A stretch of DNA of 64,000 nucleotides, from contig CAYZZW010000006.1 of assembly GCA_964482955.1 (NCBI GenBank), positions 27,282 through 91,281 of the forward strand, in the 5' to 3' direction. The position numbers and the translations under genes were made by a program. The stretch is from JAPLSN01 sp964482955. GTDB lineage: Bacteria; Spirochaetota; Spirochaetia; Treponematales; UBA12059. Positions 7,621 through 17,953 of this stretch are shown one piece after another (the stretch's first letter is position 1; each line of letters starts with the position of its first letter). Below the pieces are notes generated by a model. That model did not search any database. It was given only the letters and a program-made list of their open reading frames with translations, and had not been told where the DNA came from.

Positions 7621-9096
7621 TCAAGGAAGGTTGGCGATGAGTTCGCGGGCGAGGGTGTCGCGGCCGGCGCTCACGAGGACGTTCCGCACGGCGGCCGCTT
7701 CGTCCGTGCCCGTGGCGCTGACCGGCTTTTCCGCGAAGTAGAGCGGCGCGCCGGTTTCGAGATCGAGGACGCGGATCGTCGCCTTGCCCTCGGCGATCCA
7801 CATCGCGCCGTCCTTGCGCGCCGTTTCCACCCGGACCACGCCGTACACGAGCCGAGTCGCCTTGCCGGCGAGCGCACCCTTCGCGGCGGCCAGCACCGCC
7901 TGGTCGTCGAGCGACGCGACGAGGGCTCCGTCGAGCGACGCCATTACGATCTTGAATTTTTCCTTGACGAGGGTTTCGACGAGACCGCCCTGCGCGGCGG
8001 TGCCGACGCGGGCCCCGCCCTTGTCCAGGTCGACGATGGCTACGGCGGTCGGCACGGTGTTCGCCACCGAGCCGACGACGTAGTCGAAGGTCACGATGCG
8101 GCCTTTCAGCTCGGTTTCCAGGGCGTCCCGATAGGCGGCGTACTGGGGCGGGAAGCGATCGAGGAGATCGAGCGACGAATCGAGGTTGACGCGCATCGTG
8201 AGCTTCATCTTGCCCGTGGCGTCCGGCGCGGGCGGCGTGAACTTCACGAAACCGTCCGAATCGCTCATCGCGCGCTCCGTCTTCGTGCCGACGCGCGGCC
8301 CCTGTTTCCTCGGATACTGCACTGCGAACTCGACCCCCGGCACGCCGGGAGCGTCGTCGGATTCGCCGTACACGAGCTTTGCGACGAAGGGCGCGCGATA
8401 GTCCTGCCCGAGCTGCGGAATGGCCGGATTCGGCGACTTCACGAGCCTGAGCCTCTGGATGACGCGACGCGCGTTGTTCACGTTGCGCTCCATCTTGATC
8501 GAGGCGTTGTCGATGTCGGACCCCGACGCGGCGACGGCGGCTTCGATGTAGAAGCGGATGGCGTCGAACTGCCGGCCGGATTCCTCGGCCTTGGCGCCTT
8601 GACCTTCGGGTATGGCTACCGCGTCGACCCGTTCCTTGAACAGGGCTTCTATGCGCGCCTTTTCCTTCCCCAGCTCCTTGGAGTCGTAGGCGGCGAGGAT
8701 GTAGACCATGACCGCGCCCGTCTTCTTGTCCTTGACTTCGCGGCGTTCCTTGACGACGAAACCGACGACCCGGTTCGTCGACTGCGTCGTGACCGTGCTC
8801 ACGATGTCGGTCTGGTAGGAATCGAGGGAGGCCTTCGCCTTGGCGGTGGTGTCCGCGGTCACCTTGACGCCGAGGTAGATCATGATGTTCGAGAGGAGCT
8901 TGGCCGTGGCGTCGTTCAACGCTTCTGCCGAATCGCCCTTCGCGCTCGACCCGGCGCCGACGAAATAGTGGTTCACGCCGTCGGGCGCGGGCGTCTTGTC
9001 GATCCAATCGGGTTTCGCCTGGGCGGACGGTTGCGTGGCGCACGACACGGCCAGCAGCGCGGCCAGCAGGGCGGATAAAGGCTTCAGTGGTTTCAT
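7621..9096 (-). CDS. Lipoprotein with LPP20-like N-terminal domain
   Basis: A 491-residue lipoprotein. The signal peptide runs MKPLKPLSALLAALLAVSCA with lipobox AVSC (Cys about residue 19). The region after it (PDWIDKTPAPDGVNHYFVGAG, then helical ATAKLLSNIMIYLGVKV) resembles the LPP20/FlgT-N type domain of envelope lipoproteins, where a WxxxP is followed by YFVG and repeated helix. The C-terminal half (about 330-490) has a second domain with GKATIRVLDLETGAPLYFAE. I placed the start at 9096 because GGAG precedes it and the signal peptide begins there; a frame open to 9132 is not needed. It has its own terminator. Function unknown, likely periplasmic face of a membrane. Confidence 0.65.
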   Translation of the reverse strand: MKPLKPLSALLAALLAVSCATQPSAQAKPDWIDKTPAPDGVNHYFVGAGSSAKGDSAEALNDATAKLLSNIMIYLGVKVTADTTAKAKASLDSYQTDIVSTVTTQSTNRVVGFVVKERREVKDKKTGAVMVYILAAYDSKELGKEKARIEALFKERVDAVAIPEGQGAKAEESGRQFDAIRFYIEAAVAASGSDIDNASIKMERNVNNARRVIQRLRLVKSPNPAIPQLGQDYRAPFVAKLVYGESDDAPGVPGVEFAVQYPRKQGPRVGTKTERAMSDSDGFVKFTPPAPDATGKMKLTMRVNLDSSLDLLDRFPPQYAAYRDALETELKGRIVTFDYVVGSVANTVPTAVAIVDLDKGGARVGTAAQGGLVETLVKEKFKIVMASLDGALVASLDDQAVLAAAKGALAGKATRLVYGVVRVETARKDGAMWIAEGKATIRVLDLETGAPLYFAEKPVSATGTDEAAAVRNVLVSAGRDTLARELIANLP

Positions 9097-9227
9097 GATT
9101 GCTCCATGGCGCTCCGAACGCATGAGGGCCATCGGAGCTCGTAGTGATTCGACGCGAAGCGTCGCGCCGAAACGGTCCGGACGGCCCTCGCTTCCGAGAA
9201 GGCCGTCCGCGCCGCTTCCACGAAGAA

Positions 9228-9255
9228 ACGGCGTTCCCGTCTCCGGGAACGCCGT
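9228..9255 (-). terminator. Terminator of the 9278-9952 lipoprotein gene
   Basis: A perfect 12-bp stem (9228-9239 with 9244-9255) and 4-nt loop. On the minus strand it is followed by TTTCTTCG. It lies 22 bases after the gene's stop. A second inverted repeat (9179-9186 with 9201-9208) follows. Confidence 0.75.
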
Positions 9256-9277
9256 CCTTTCCTGTAACTACGCCGGA

Positions 9278-9952
9278 TCAGAACCCGTCGTAGAAGGACT
9301 GCTGAACAGCGTCCATGGCGCGCTGCTTGGCTTCGGTCTTGGGCTCCTCGGCCTCGGCGGCGTTGAGCATGTTGTTGAGCTGCTTCTGGAGCGCGTCCTT
9401 GCCGATGGTCCAGAGCTGGATCACGCGGTATTCGCGCTTGTCGGGCTTGCCCTCGGTGGTGAAGGTCTGGACGTAGACCCACCAGCCGTCTTCCTGGAAG
9501 AAGCCGGAGAACGTGGCTTCGGCGACGCTCTTCACGACGCGTTCCATGTAGGACTCGATCTTGTCCTTGTCGCCGACCTGGGCGCCGGCGAAGGCGTCCT
9601 TCACGCGGGTGCTGATGAGCGCCGCGATGCGGGTCTGGGCGTTCAGGCGGGACGCGGCGAGCTCGGTGCCCGCGAGGTCCTGGCCCTGTTCCTCGACGAT
9701 GATGACGAACTTGCCCTGGTAGTCGGGAAGCTTCTCGACTTCCTTGTAACCCTTGAGCGCGCTCATGACCCAGTTCGGGGCGGCGGTGCCCCAGACGGTG
9801 CCCTTGTGCTCGAGGACCTTGGGCGGGTACGTCTTGACGTCCTCGGACACGGCGCCCGGCTGCGGGCTGTCACCCGTCTTCTTGCCGCCGGCGCAACCGA
9901 CCAGGGCGAAGACGACGAGAAGAGCGGTCAGGATGGTGAAAAACTTCTTCAC
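9278..9952 (-). CDS. Small lipoprotein, LPP20-like architecture
   Basis: A 224-residue lipoprotein starting at a GTG preceded by AAGGAGGAAATC. The signal peptide has lipobox LVGC (Cys about residue 20). A spacer follows, then APNWVMSALKGYKEVEKLPD and a mixed helix/strand domain ending in a helical tail. The order proline-tryptophan motif, then Ala-rich helix (ELAASRLNAQTRIAALISTR), then VQTF strand is close to that of the neighbouring lipoprotein. The two are probably distant paralogues. Function is not known. Confidence 0.6.
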   Translation of the reverse strand: MKKFFTILTALLVVFALVGCAGGKKTGDSPQPGAVSEDVKTYPPKVLEHKGTVWGTAAPNWVMSALKGYKEVEKLPDYQGKFVIIVEEQGQDLAGTELAASRLNAQTRIAALISTRVKDAFAGAQVGDKDKIESYMERVVKSVAEATFSGFFQEDGWWVYVQTFTTEGKPDKREYRVIQLWTIGKDALQKQLNNMLNAAEAEEPKTEAKQRAMDAVQQSFYDGF

Positions 9953-10050
9953 GATTTCCTCCTTACTTCACTGAACCTCGGGCTACGCCCGATTTCTTTT
10001 AAACCCGGCGCGCACCGAATGGTTACGCCGGGGAGTTCCCGTTAGCGACT

Positions 10051-11148
10051 TCACATGCCCGTGTGGAACGTGAAGGATTTGCCCCGCTGGTACACGAGGT
10101 AGATATCGGGGAAGCCTCCGCGCTCCCCGGCGTCGTAAATCGCGTCCTCGACGAAGGTTTTCGTCTGGAACGTGTACACGTACATTTTCGTCTCGTTCGG
10201 CGAGTAGGACGACTGCTCGACGAGGCGCACCTTCTTCTGCAGCTGGCGCCGGAAGGTGCTGACCGCCCGCGCGTCCGCCGTGTTCTGAAGGATCAGCTCG
10301 TAGCGGATGCCGTTCGAGAGCGAGTTGCGGATGAGGCTCTTCGTCTGCTCCGTCAGCTTCGGCATGACCATGAAGACGCCGCCGGCGACCGCGTTCTGCG
10401 TGGCCGCCTCCTGCGAGACCGTGCTGTACGCCTGCGGGCTCTGGTAGGCCACGGTGCTCAGGAGCTGGGCGGTCGAAGGGTCGAAGATCTTGAGCGATCC
10501 CTTGGCGGTGGCGTAGAACTTGCCCCCGTCGGCCTTTTCGTCGACATTGAGGGATATTTCCACGTACACGTCCGCGTTGAACTTCTGGGCCAGGTACTGG
10601 ACGATGTCGATGGAACCGCCCGTCTCGTTCTGGTAGGCGATCGCCTGGTCCTTCTTGTTCTTTTCGATCTGGTCGAAATCCACCACGGTCATGCCGAGGC
10701 GCTCGATCAGGTAGCGGTTGGCCGACGACACGGCGGTCTTGGCCACCGGCTTGGCGACTCCGGCTTCGTCGTCGTAATAGACCATGTACTGGAGGCTGTT
10801 GAGATAGCGCTCGAGGAACGCCTGCTCGTCGGGCGTCATCTGGCCGGGAGCCGGAGGCGGCACGTCGGTGGAAGCGGGCGCGGCGGCCGTGGTCGGAGGG
10901 GTGCCGCCCGCGGGAGGAGTCGTGCCTGCGGGCGCGGTCGAAGACCCGGCGGAACCGGACGGATTGCCGGTAATCAGTTCCTTCGCGCGATCCTTGTCTG
11001 GGTTCGACTCGGCGGTACCCAAGGAGGTCCCGGCGGTCTGGCCGCTCGCGGGCTGTTCGGGCTGTTTTTTCGGCGCTTTCGGAGCGCCGGCGCACGAGAG
11101 GAACACGAGGGCACTCAAGGCGATGGCCGCCGTCACTTTCAAGGTCAT
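10051..11148 (-). CDS. Lipoprotein with Pro/Thr-rich linker
   Basis: A 365-residue lipoprotein not recognised as a named family. Signal peptide with lipobox FLSC (Cys about 19). Residues 20-105 form a low-complexity linker rich in Pro, Ala, Thr, Gly and Ser, suitable for spanning periplasm or peptidoglycan. The rest is a folded domain beginning MTPDEQAFLERYLNSLQYMVYY, with NRYLIERLGMTVVDFDQIEK and YLAQKFNADVYVEISLNV. The last part resembles envelope proteins that test for paralogue functions in flagellar or motility assembly (FlgT-like), but the match is weak. AGGAG lies 7 nt before the ATG. Third of four consecutive lipoprotein genes here. Confidence 0.55.
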   Translation of the reverse strand: MTLKVTAAIALSALVFLSCAGAPKAPKKQPEQPASGQTAGTSLGTAESNPDKDRAKELITGNPSGSAGSSTAPAGTTPPAGGTPPTTAAAPASTDVPPPAPGQMTPDEQAFLERYLNSLQYMVYYDDEAGVAKPVAKTAVSSANRYLIERLGMTVVDFDQIEKNKKDQAIAYQNETGGSIDIVQYLAQKFNADVYVEISLNVDEKADGGKFYATAKGSLKIFDPSTAQLLSTVAYQSPQAYSTVSQEAATQNAVAGGVFMVMPKLTEQTKSLIRNSLSNGIRYELILQNTADARAVSTFRRQLQKKVRLVEQSSYSPNETKMYVYTFQTKTFVEDAIYDAGERGGFPDIYLVYQRGKSFTFHTGM

Positions 11149-11173
11149 CCGTCAACTCCTTACGGCACTGATG

Positions 11174-11202
11174 AGTATAACGCGCGAATCGGCGCTTTCC
11201 AG
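11174..11202 (-). promoter_or_regulatory. Candidate promoter of the 10051-11148 lipoprotein gene
   Basis: TATACT (11174-11179) on the minus strand, with a weak -35 CTGGAA (11197-11202) at 17 nt. The leader is about 20 nt and contains the ribosome-binding site. Confidence 0.4.
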
Positions 11203-11327
11203 AACTACGGCCGCGTTCGCGGCTTTTTCTTCGATGCGGGCAGGCCGAACTATAGCGGTTCCCCCGGATAAATGAAAGGGCGACGGGGTTGTCGGGGGCT
11301 GACGCGCTCCGTGGCGGACACGCGGCG

Positions 11328-13319
11328 TCAGCGCCAAGCGGGGCGCGGCGCCTGCGTGGCGAGGCGTTTTCCGACCAGGTCGGGAAGATACCTGACGAGC
11401 GCGCGGGACACGACGGAAGCTCCCGCAAACTCGTTCGCGATCGAGACGGAGATCGTCCCGGTCAGCGCGGGCCGGACGGGAATCCGGATACCGCCCACGG
11501 CCAGCACCGACGAAGCGGCGGCCGGCTCGAGCGAGCAGGAAGGAAGCTGGCCCGGCGGAAGTGCGCCCGAGCCGATCCTGGCGCCGTTCAAGGTCGCCCG
11601 GAATCCGCCGTTCGCGTCGAACGCGACGACGAGGGTTCCGGCGCCGGAGGACTTCATGATCACGGACAGCGGCGCTCCGGCGACTTCGACGCGGAAGGGC
11701 CGATCCGCCCGGACGTCCGCGGCCGCGGTAAAACGACCGTCCGTCGGAAGCGTCACGCCGGGCATGCCCGGACGTCGCGCGAAGGCCGAGTATGGCGCCG
11801 AATCCGAAAGCGATTCGAACCCGGACGCCCACACGAGGTCGTCGCGGTATTCGGAGGCGGCCGCCTCGGCGAAGGCCGGATACAGGTCAGCCGCGCCGTT
11901 CGAAAGGGCGCAATAGAGGCCGAAATCGTCATAGAGCGCCGGGAAACCGTCCGAGCCCGCGACCATCGCCGGACCGGAGTATCCCCACACGGAGGAACGG
12001 GCGTCGAACGGCGCCTGACGCACCGCGTTGACGACGCCGTCGTACGCGAAAAACACCTCGAGCCGGTCCTTGGCGGGCACGACGGAGACGGCCAGCGTGA
12101 GGGCTCGCGCCGGAAGCGTTTCGCCGGCGTCGAAACGGACGATCCGGTCCTTCGCGGAAAACGCGAGATACGGCCGACCGGCGTCGACGCCGAGGGTCAC
12201 GGAACGGCTTTCGCCGAAATCGTGGGCATAGACGACGCCCGACGCGTTCGCTTCGGGAAGGAACCGGACGACGATGGTGTGCGGCAGGAGGGAGCCGGAC
12301 AGCGTCGGCCAGCGGGCGGCGCTGACGGAGACGCCGGCGCCCGAATATTTCCAGCCGTCCTCGATGCCCGCCGGACGGGCGCCGAGCCGATAGCCGAATC
12401 CGCCGGGGTAGGCGTCGAGATAGGGCTTTCCGAAAAACGCGGCGTCCGCCCACGCGGCGCGGGCGTCGGCCGGAGTCCCCTCGAATTTGAAGAGGGACGC
12501 GAAGCCGCGGCCGGAGCGCAGGAGCGGCGCGTCGGAACCGCGCTCGCGCACGAGCAGCTTGACGGTCTTGCGGACCGGCGAGTCGAAATCGAAGGACTGG
12601 CCCGCGGGCGGCGGGAAGGGGTACAGATCGAGGCTGACGGTCACGGCGCCCGGCATCGAGGTCCCCGGCCACACGATGCGGTCGAATCCTGCGGAGACGG
12701 GACCGGAGCCGCCCTGCAGCGGAAGGCCGCCCGTCGACCAGACCGCGTAGGGCGCCAGGGAAGCCGGGGCATCGGTCCTGACCGTGAGGAGGCCGGCGTC
12801 GCCGACGGCGAACGACGAGGGATACACGCCGATTTCGGCGTCCATGACGCCCTTCGACACCTTGAAGACGCGCAGGCTGCCCGACTGGAGGGTTTTATCC
12901 GACTCGTTGCGGAACTCGTACTCGAAGCGATAGAAACCGTCGGCCGGTTCGTCGGCCATGACGGCGTTCATCTTCGCCGTCTCGAAGGAATCGACCGTGC
13001 GCTGGCCGGGGAGGGCCTTGGCGCCCTTGCGGACGTAGGCGGTGGAGGAAACCGGGACGCCAGCCGCGTCGTACACCTTGAGCTCGAAGACGACCGGTTC
13101 CTCGGCGCCGTCGAGCACCTGGACGCCGAAGGACGCGAGCGACAGGGAGGGAAGGATGGCGCCGTCGCGGATGGGCAGGGAGGATCGGGTGGCGCTGACG
13201 GCATACAGCTCGTCGCGCTCGTCGTCCGTCAGGAATCCCGTCGACGCCTGGCAGGCTCCCAGGATCGAGGCGAGGAAAATGACGATGACAAGCGGCGCCC
13301 CGAGGCGTTTCACGACCAT
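11328..13319 (-). CDS. Large lipoprotein with LamG/concanavalin-like region
   Basis: A 663-residue lipoprotein. The signal peptide (VVKRLGAPLVIVIFLASILG) ends in lipobox LGAC, Cys about residue 23. The chain is almost all beta-strand, with immunoglobulin-like stretches in the first 250 residues. A region around 280-480 (GWKYSGAGVSVSAARWPTLS, HTIVVRFLPEANASGVVYAH, LYDDFGLYCALSNG) has the pattern of a LamG/pentraxin-type jelly roll that would bind carbohydrate. I set the start at the ATG at 13319, just before the signal peptide, preceded by GGGAG; the frame is open to 13367, but that region holds the promoter. The exact ligand is unknown. Confidence 0.6.
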   Translation of the reverse strand: MVVKRLGAPLVIVIFLASILGACQASTGFLTDDERDELYAVSATRSSLPIRDGAILPSLSLASFGVQVLDGAEEPVVFELKVYDAAGVPVSSTAYVRKGAKALPGQRTVDSFETAKMNAVMADEPADGFYRFEYEFRNESDKTLQSGSLRVFKVSKGVMDAEIGVYPSSFAVGDAGLLTVRTDAPASLAPYAVWSTGGLPLQGGSGPVSAGFDRIVWPGTSMPGAVTVSLDLYPFPPPAGQSFDFDSPVRKTVKLLVRERGSDAPLLRSGRGFASLFKFEGTPADARAAWADAAFFGKPYLDAYPGGFGYRLGARPAGIEDGWKYSGAGVSVSAARWPTLSGSLLPHTIVVRFLPEANASGVVYAHDFGESRSVTLGVDAGRPYLAFSAKDRIVRFDAGETLPARALTLAVSVVPAKDRLEVFFAYDGVVNAVRQAPFDARSSVWGYSGPAMVAGSDGFPALYDDFGLYCALSNGAADLYPAFAEAAASEYRDDLVWASGFESLSDSAPYSAFARRPGMPGVTLPTDGRFTAAADVRADRPFRVEVAGAPLSVIMKSSGAGTLVVAFDANGGFRATLNGARIGSGALPPGQLPSCSLEPAAASSVLAVGGIRIPVRPALTGTISVSIANEFAGASVVSRALVRYLPDLVGKRLATQAPRPAWR

Positions 13320-13369
13320 GCACTCCCGTGTGGAGCGTCCGGAATCGGATCCGAGAAACTCCAGCAAAT

Positions 13370-13398
13370 AGTATACCCCTGATTTCGGGCAATATCAA
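13370..13398 (-). promoter_or_regulatory. Promoter of the LamG-like lipoprotein gene
   Basis: TTGATA (13393-13398), 17 nt, TATACT (13370-13375) on the minus strand, in an AT-rich gap. The leader is about 45 nt with GGGAG before the start. Confidence 0.7.
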
Positions 13399-13445
13399 TC
13401 ATGTGGAGATATTGGAAGATTTAATCTTTCGAATATAGCCTCTTT

Positions 13446-14642
13446 CTATCGGGGCACGAACACGTAGCCTTTGCCGCCTTCGATCTCGACCTTCGTGCCG
13501 AAGCGCGCCGACCACGTCGCGAGCCCGTCGAGCGTCGCCTTCGCCTCTTCCGGAGTGGCCGGACGCGGCACGCAGCTTCCCCGGTCGATCGTCACCGGCT
13601 CGATTTCCACGCGTTCCACCCGGTTCCCGTCCAGCGCGACGCGGAACAGGGCGCTCTGATAGGTCGGGTCGGCGGCCATGTCGAACACGAAATTCCCCAT
13701 CGAATAGAGGATGAGGCCGCTTTTATACCGTTCGACGCTCTGGAGCACGTGGGGATGGTGGCCGAGCACCACGCTCGCGCCGGCATCGATGGCCGCGCGG
13801 CCGAATTCGAGCTGGAAGGCGCGCGGGATGCGCTGGTGCTCGTCGCCCCAGTGCACCGACACGAAGACGTGGTCGTACGCGGCGCGGGCGGCCTTCACGT
13901 CGGCGACCAGGTCCGCGACGATCGCGTGGGCGACGCCCGGGCTGGACGGTCCGGCGGGGGTGACGCTCCAAAAGCCCTCCGCGTAGGCCAGGAACGCGAT
14001 CGAGAGTCCGTTCGCCGTCGCGACGGCGGGCGTCCGCGCCTCGGCGATATCCGCGCCAGCGCCGCAGCGCTTCAGCCCGGACAGGTCGAAGTAATCGAGC
14101 GTCTCGAGCACGGCTTGCGGGCCGTAGTCGTTCATGTGGTTGTTGGCGAGCGACACGACGTCGAAGCCCGCCCACTTGAGCGAAAAGACGACACCCGGCG
14201 AGGCCCGGAAGGTGACGTTGTCCGGCTTGCCGGGGTAATGCGTGCCCACGAAGGAGGCAGGGCATTCCAGGTTGACGAAGGCGAGATCGGCGGCGCGGAT
14301 GGCGTCCGTCAGTTTGGAAAACGGCGTTTGGTACCCGGTCTTCTGGATGTTCGTCCCCGGGTGCCGCGTGAGGAGCACGTCGCCGACCGCGAGCACGGTG
14401 GCCTTGCCGCGCGTGGGGAGCGCGTAGGCGGCGTCCGGCAGCGCGAGCCGGACAGCCGCGTCCGGCGTGTCGGCGTCGGCGGGCAGGTCGGCGGCACGTG
14501 TGCCAGCAGCACGAGCCTCCGGAGCGGCGCCCGCGGGCAGGGCGGCGGCGGGGACGCCGCACGACGCGAGCGCGGCGCAGACCGCCAGGGCGGCGGCCGC
14601 GGTCATCGTCGCCCCGAACGCGAAACGCGGCGCGGCGCGCAC
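13446..14642 (-). CDS. CapA-family (PGA_cap) metallophosphatase-like lipoprotein
   Basis: A 398-residue member of the CapA/PgsA calcineurin-like family, named for poly-gamma-glutamate capsule export but found with many roles. The signal peptide contains a lipobox LASC (Cys about 28). The core shows AVGDVLLTRHPG (metal-binding Asp), NLECPASF, SLANNHMNDYG (NNH motif), VSVHWGDE (HWG motif), GHHPHVLQSVE and YSMGNFVFD, all diagnostic. It begins just after the nadE stop and is probably co-transcribed with it. There are no other capsule genes nearby, so the substrate is open. Confidence 0.85.
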   Translation of the reverse strand: MRAAPRFAFGATMTAAAALAVCAALASCGVPAAALPAGAAPEARAAGTRAADLPADADTPDAAVRLALPDAAYALPTRGKATVLAVGDVLLTRHPGTNIQKTGYQTPFSKLTDAIRAADLAFVNLECPASFVGTHYPGKPDNVTFRASPGVVFSLKWAGFDVVSLANNHMNDYGPQAVLETLDYFDLSGLKRCGAGADIAEARTPAVATANGLSIAFLAYAEGFWSVTPAGPSSPGVAHAIVADLVADVKAARAAYDHVFVSVHWGDEHQRIPRAFQLEFGRAAIDAGASVVLGHHPHVLQSVERYKSGLILYSMGNFVFDMAADPTYQSALFRVALDGNRVERVEIEPVTIDRGSCVPRPATPEEAKATLDGLATWSARFGTKVEIEGGKGYVFVPR

Positions 14643-14645
14643 GCG

Positions 14646-16286
<1,641 letters not shown>

Positions 16287-16338
16287 GCGTCGTTCCCCCA
16301 TGCTTCCGGCACGCGTTTCGGGCGCCCGGTCCGCTGCG

Positions 16339-16367
16339 ATACTACAACGCGACCCGCGGCTTGGCAA
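16339..16367 (-). promoter_or_regulatory. nadE promoter
   Basis: TTGCCA (16362-16367), 17 nt, TAGTAT (16339-16344) on the minus strand. The leader is about 45 nt and carries a ribosome-binding site, unlike the divergent neighbour. Confidence 0.65.
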
Positions 16368-16385
16368 CGTCGAAGGCGCGCGAAC

Positions 16386-16414
16386 TTGCCACAAGCCGGG
16401 GCGCGTAGTAGACT
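16386..16414 (+). promoter_or_regulatory. Promoter of the 16421 gene, leaderless type
   Basis: TTGCCA (16386-16391), 17 nt, TAGACT (16409-16414), then exactly 6 nt to the GTG at 16421. Predicted leaderless transcript. Confidence 0.6.
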
Positions 16415-16420
16415 GCGCCC

Positions 16421-17098
16421 GTGAAAACCTCCACGCTCATCGTGTCGTACGACCCCGATTTCGCGCGCGCCATCGCGTCCGAACTCGCGCTCGTGGAGCG
16501 CGCGCCCGTCGTCGCCGTCGCGGAGCCGGCGGATCCCGGAGCGGACGGCATTTCCTGGCGCCCGTCGTCCTACGCGTCCACGCGGAGCGTCATCGTCGAA
16601 GCCGGCTGCGCGGAAGGCGGCTTTTCCGAAGCCGTGCTCGTCGCGCCCTACCCGGCCGCCGCCGACGAGGACGACTCCGTCCCGGTCGCGGAGCGCGTTC
16701 AGGCATACGAACCGCCCGGCACGTTGGCCGGCGCCGTGGACGCGCGGGCCGTCGGCTTCATGACCATGGCGCGCGAACTGGCGACCAAGCTCTCGGGCGG
16801 CGGCGGCAGGTTGCTCCTCGTCCACCCGCCCGCCGAATCCTTCGCCGCCGCGAACGCGCCCCTGTCCGAGCAGGCGGCTTCGGGCGCGGTCGACGCCTTC
16901 GCCGCGGGCATGGCGCGCCTGTCCACCGCGATCGAATCCGGCCAGCCGATCTGCGACGCCTTCGAGATCGTCGACACCTGCCCCCAGCGGGAGCTTACGG
17001 CGCAGTTCGTCGCCCGCGCCCTCGCCAAGCCCTTCGACCGCAAGGCGTCGCGGGTACTCCGCTGGAACGGCAAGACGGGCATCTTCGGGCTCTTTTAG
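16421..17098 (+). CDS. Degenerate short-chain dehydrogenase-like protein
   Basis: A 225-residue cytoplasmic protein. The layout recalls a Rossmann-fold short-chain dehydrogenase: a first strand and helix TLIVSYDPDFARAIASELAL, a mid helix FMTMARELATKLSGGGGRLLLVHP, and a later helix SGAVDAFAAGMARLSTAI in the place of the substrate loop. However, the glycine-rich TGxxxGxG loop and the YxxxK catalytic pair are missing, so enzyme activity is doubtful. The start is a GTG read from a leaderless-type promoter. It sits 8 bases upstream of the ZIP transporter gene and is probably co-transcribed with it. Confidence 0.4.
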   Translation: MKTSTLIVSYDPDFARAIASELALVERAPVVAVAEPADPGADGISWRPSSYASTRSVIVEAGCAEGGFSEAVLVAPYPAAADEDDSVPVAERVQAYEPPGTLAGAVDARAVGFMTMARELATKLSGGGGRLLLVHPPAESFAAANAPLSEQAASGAVDAFAAGMARLSTAIESGQPICDAFEIVDTCPQRELTAQFVARALAKPFDRKASRVLRWNGKTGIFGLF

Positions 17099-17106
17099 CC
17101 GATACG

Positions 17107-17946
17107 ATGGGCAACTCCGCGCTGTTGGCCTTCGCGGCCACGACCGTCGCCGGCCTCGCCACCGGCGTCGGCAGCCTCATCGCGCTCACCTCGAAACGCT
17201 CGACGACGCGCTTCCTGTCGGTGTCGCTCGGGTTCTCCGCGGGCGTGATGATCTTCGTGGCGCTCGGCGAGCTGTTCGGCGACGCCGTGAAGCACCTGAC
17301 CGGCATCTGGGGGCCGCGCGGCGGCTACTGGGCGGCGCTCGCGGGCTTTTTCGGCGGCATGGGCCTCATCGCGCTGATCGACAAGCTCGTGCCCGAAGCG
17401 GTGAACCCGCACGAAGCCCGCGCCGAGGAAGCCGCCGAGCACGAAGCCGCGGGCGTGCCGAGCTGTCCCGACCTCGCGCCGCCGAAACACGGCGCCCGGC
17501 TACTCCGCATGGGCCTGCTCACCGCCCTCGTCATCGCGATCCACAACTTCCCCGAGGGCATCGCGACGCTCTTCGCCTCGCTCGAAAGCCCCCGCTTCGG
17601 CATTGCCATCGCCTTCGCCATCGCCATCCACAACATCCCCGAAGGCATCGCCGTGTCCGTGCCGGTCTACTACGCCACCGGTTCGAGGAAACGCGCGTTC
17701 TGGTACTCGTTCGCCACCGGCCTGTCCGAGCCGCTCGGCGCGGCCATCGGCTACGTGTTCCTCCGGAACCATATCGGCGGGCCGCTCTTCGGCTTCGTCG
17801 TCGCGGCCGTGGCCGGCATCATGATCTACATCTCGCTCGACGAGCTCCTGCCGTCCGCACGGGAATACGGCAAGCCCCACCTGGCGATGGCCGGCCTCTT
17901 CGGCGGCATGGCCGTGATGGGCGTGAGCCTCGCGCTGACGATCTGA
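17107..17946 (+). CDS. zupT: ZIP-family divalent metal transporter (ZupT-like)
   Basis: A 279-residue inner-membrane protein with eight hydrophobic segments and the two hallmark metal-binding helices, HNFPEG (about 142-147) and HNIPEG (about 177-182). It has the ZupT-type loop with PEAVNPHEARAEEAAEHEA between the third and fourth helices, which is His-, Glu- and Cys-bearing and suited to capture metal. It would import zinc, iron or manganese. It ends 7 bases from the convergent phosphoesterase gene. Confidence 0.92.
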   Translation: MGNSALLAFAATTVAGLATGVGSLIALTSKRSTTRFLSVSLGFSAGVMIFVALGELFGDAVKHLTGIWGPRGGYWAALAGFFGGMGLIALIDKLVPEAVNPHEARAEEAAEHEAAGVPSCPDLAPPKHGARLLRMGLLTALVIAIHNFPEGIATLFASLESPRFGIAIAFAIAIHNIPEGIAVSVPVYYATGSRKRAFWYSFATGLSEPLGAAIGYVFLRNHIGGPLFGFVVAAVAGIMIYISLDELLPSAREYGKPHLAMAGLFGGMAVMGVSLALTI

Positions 17947-17953
17947 AGCGGGA

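Noticed and set aside
11207..11240. Plus-strand terminator GCCGCG-TT-CGCGGC followed by a T-run
   Set aside because: No plus-strand gene ends here; the neighbouring genes are on the minus strand, so it is listed as chance or an antisense stop only.
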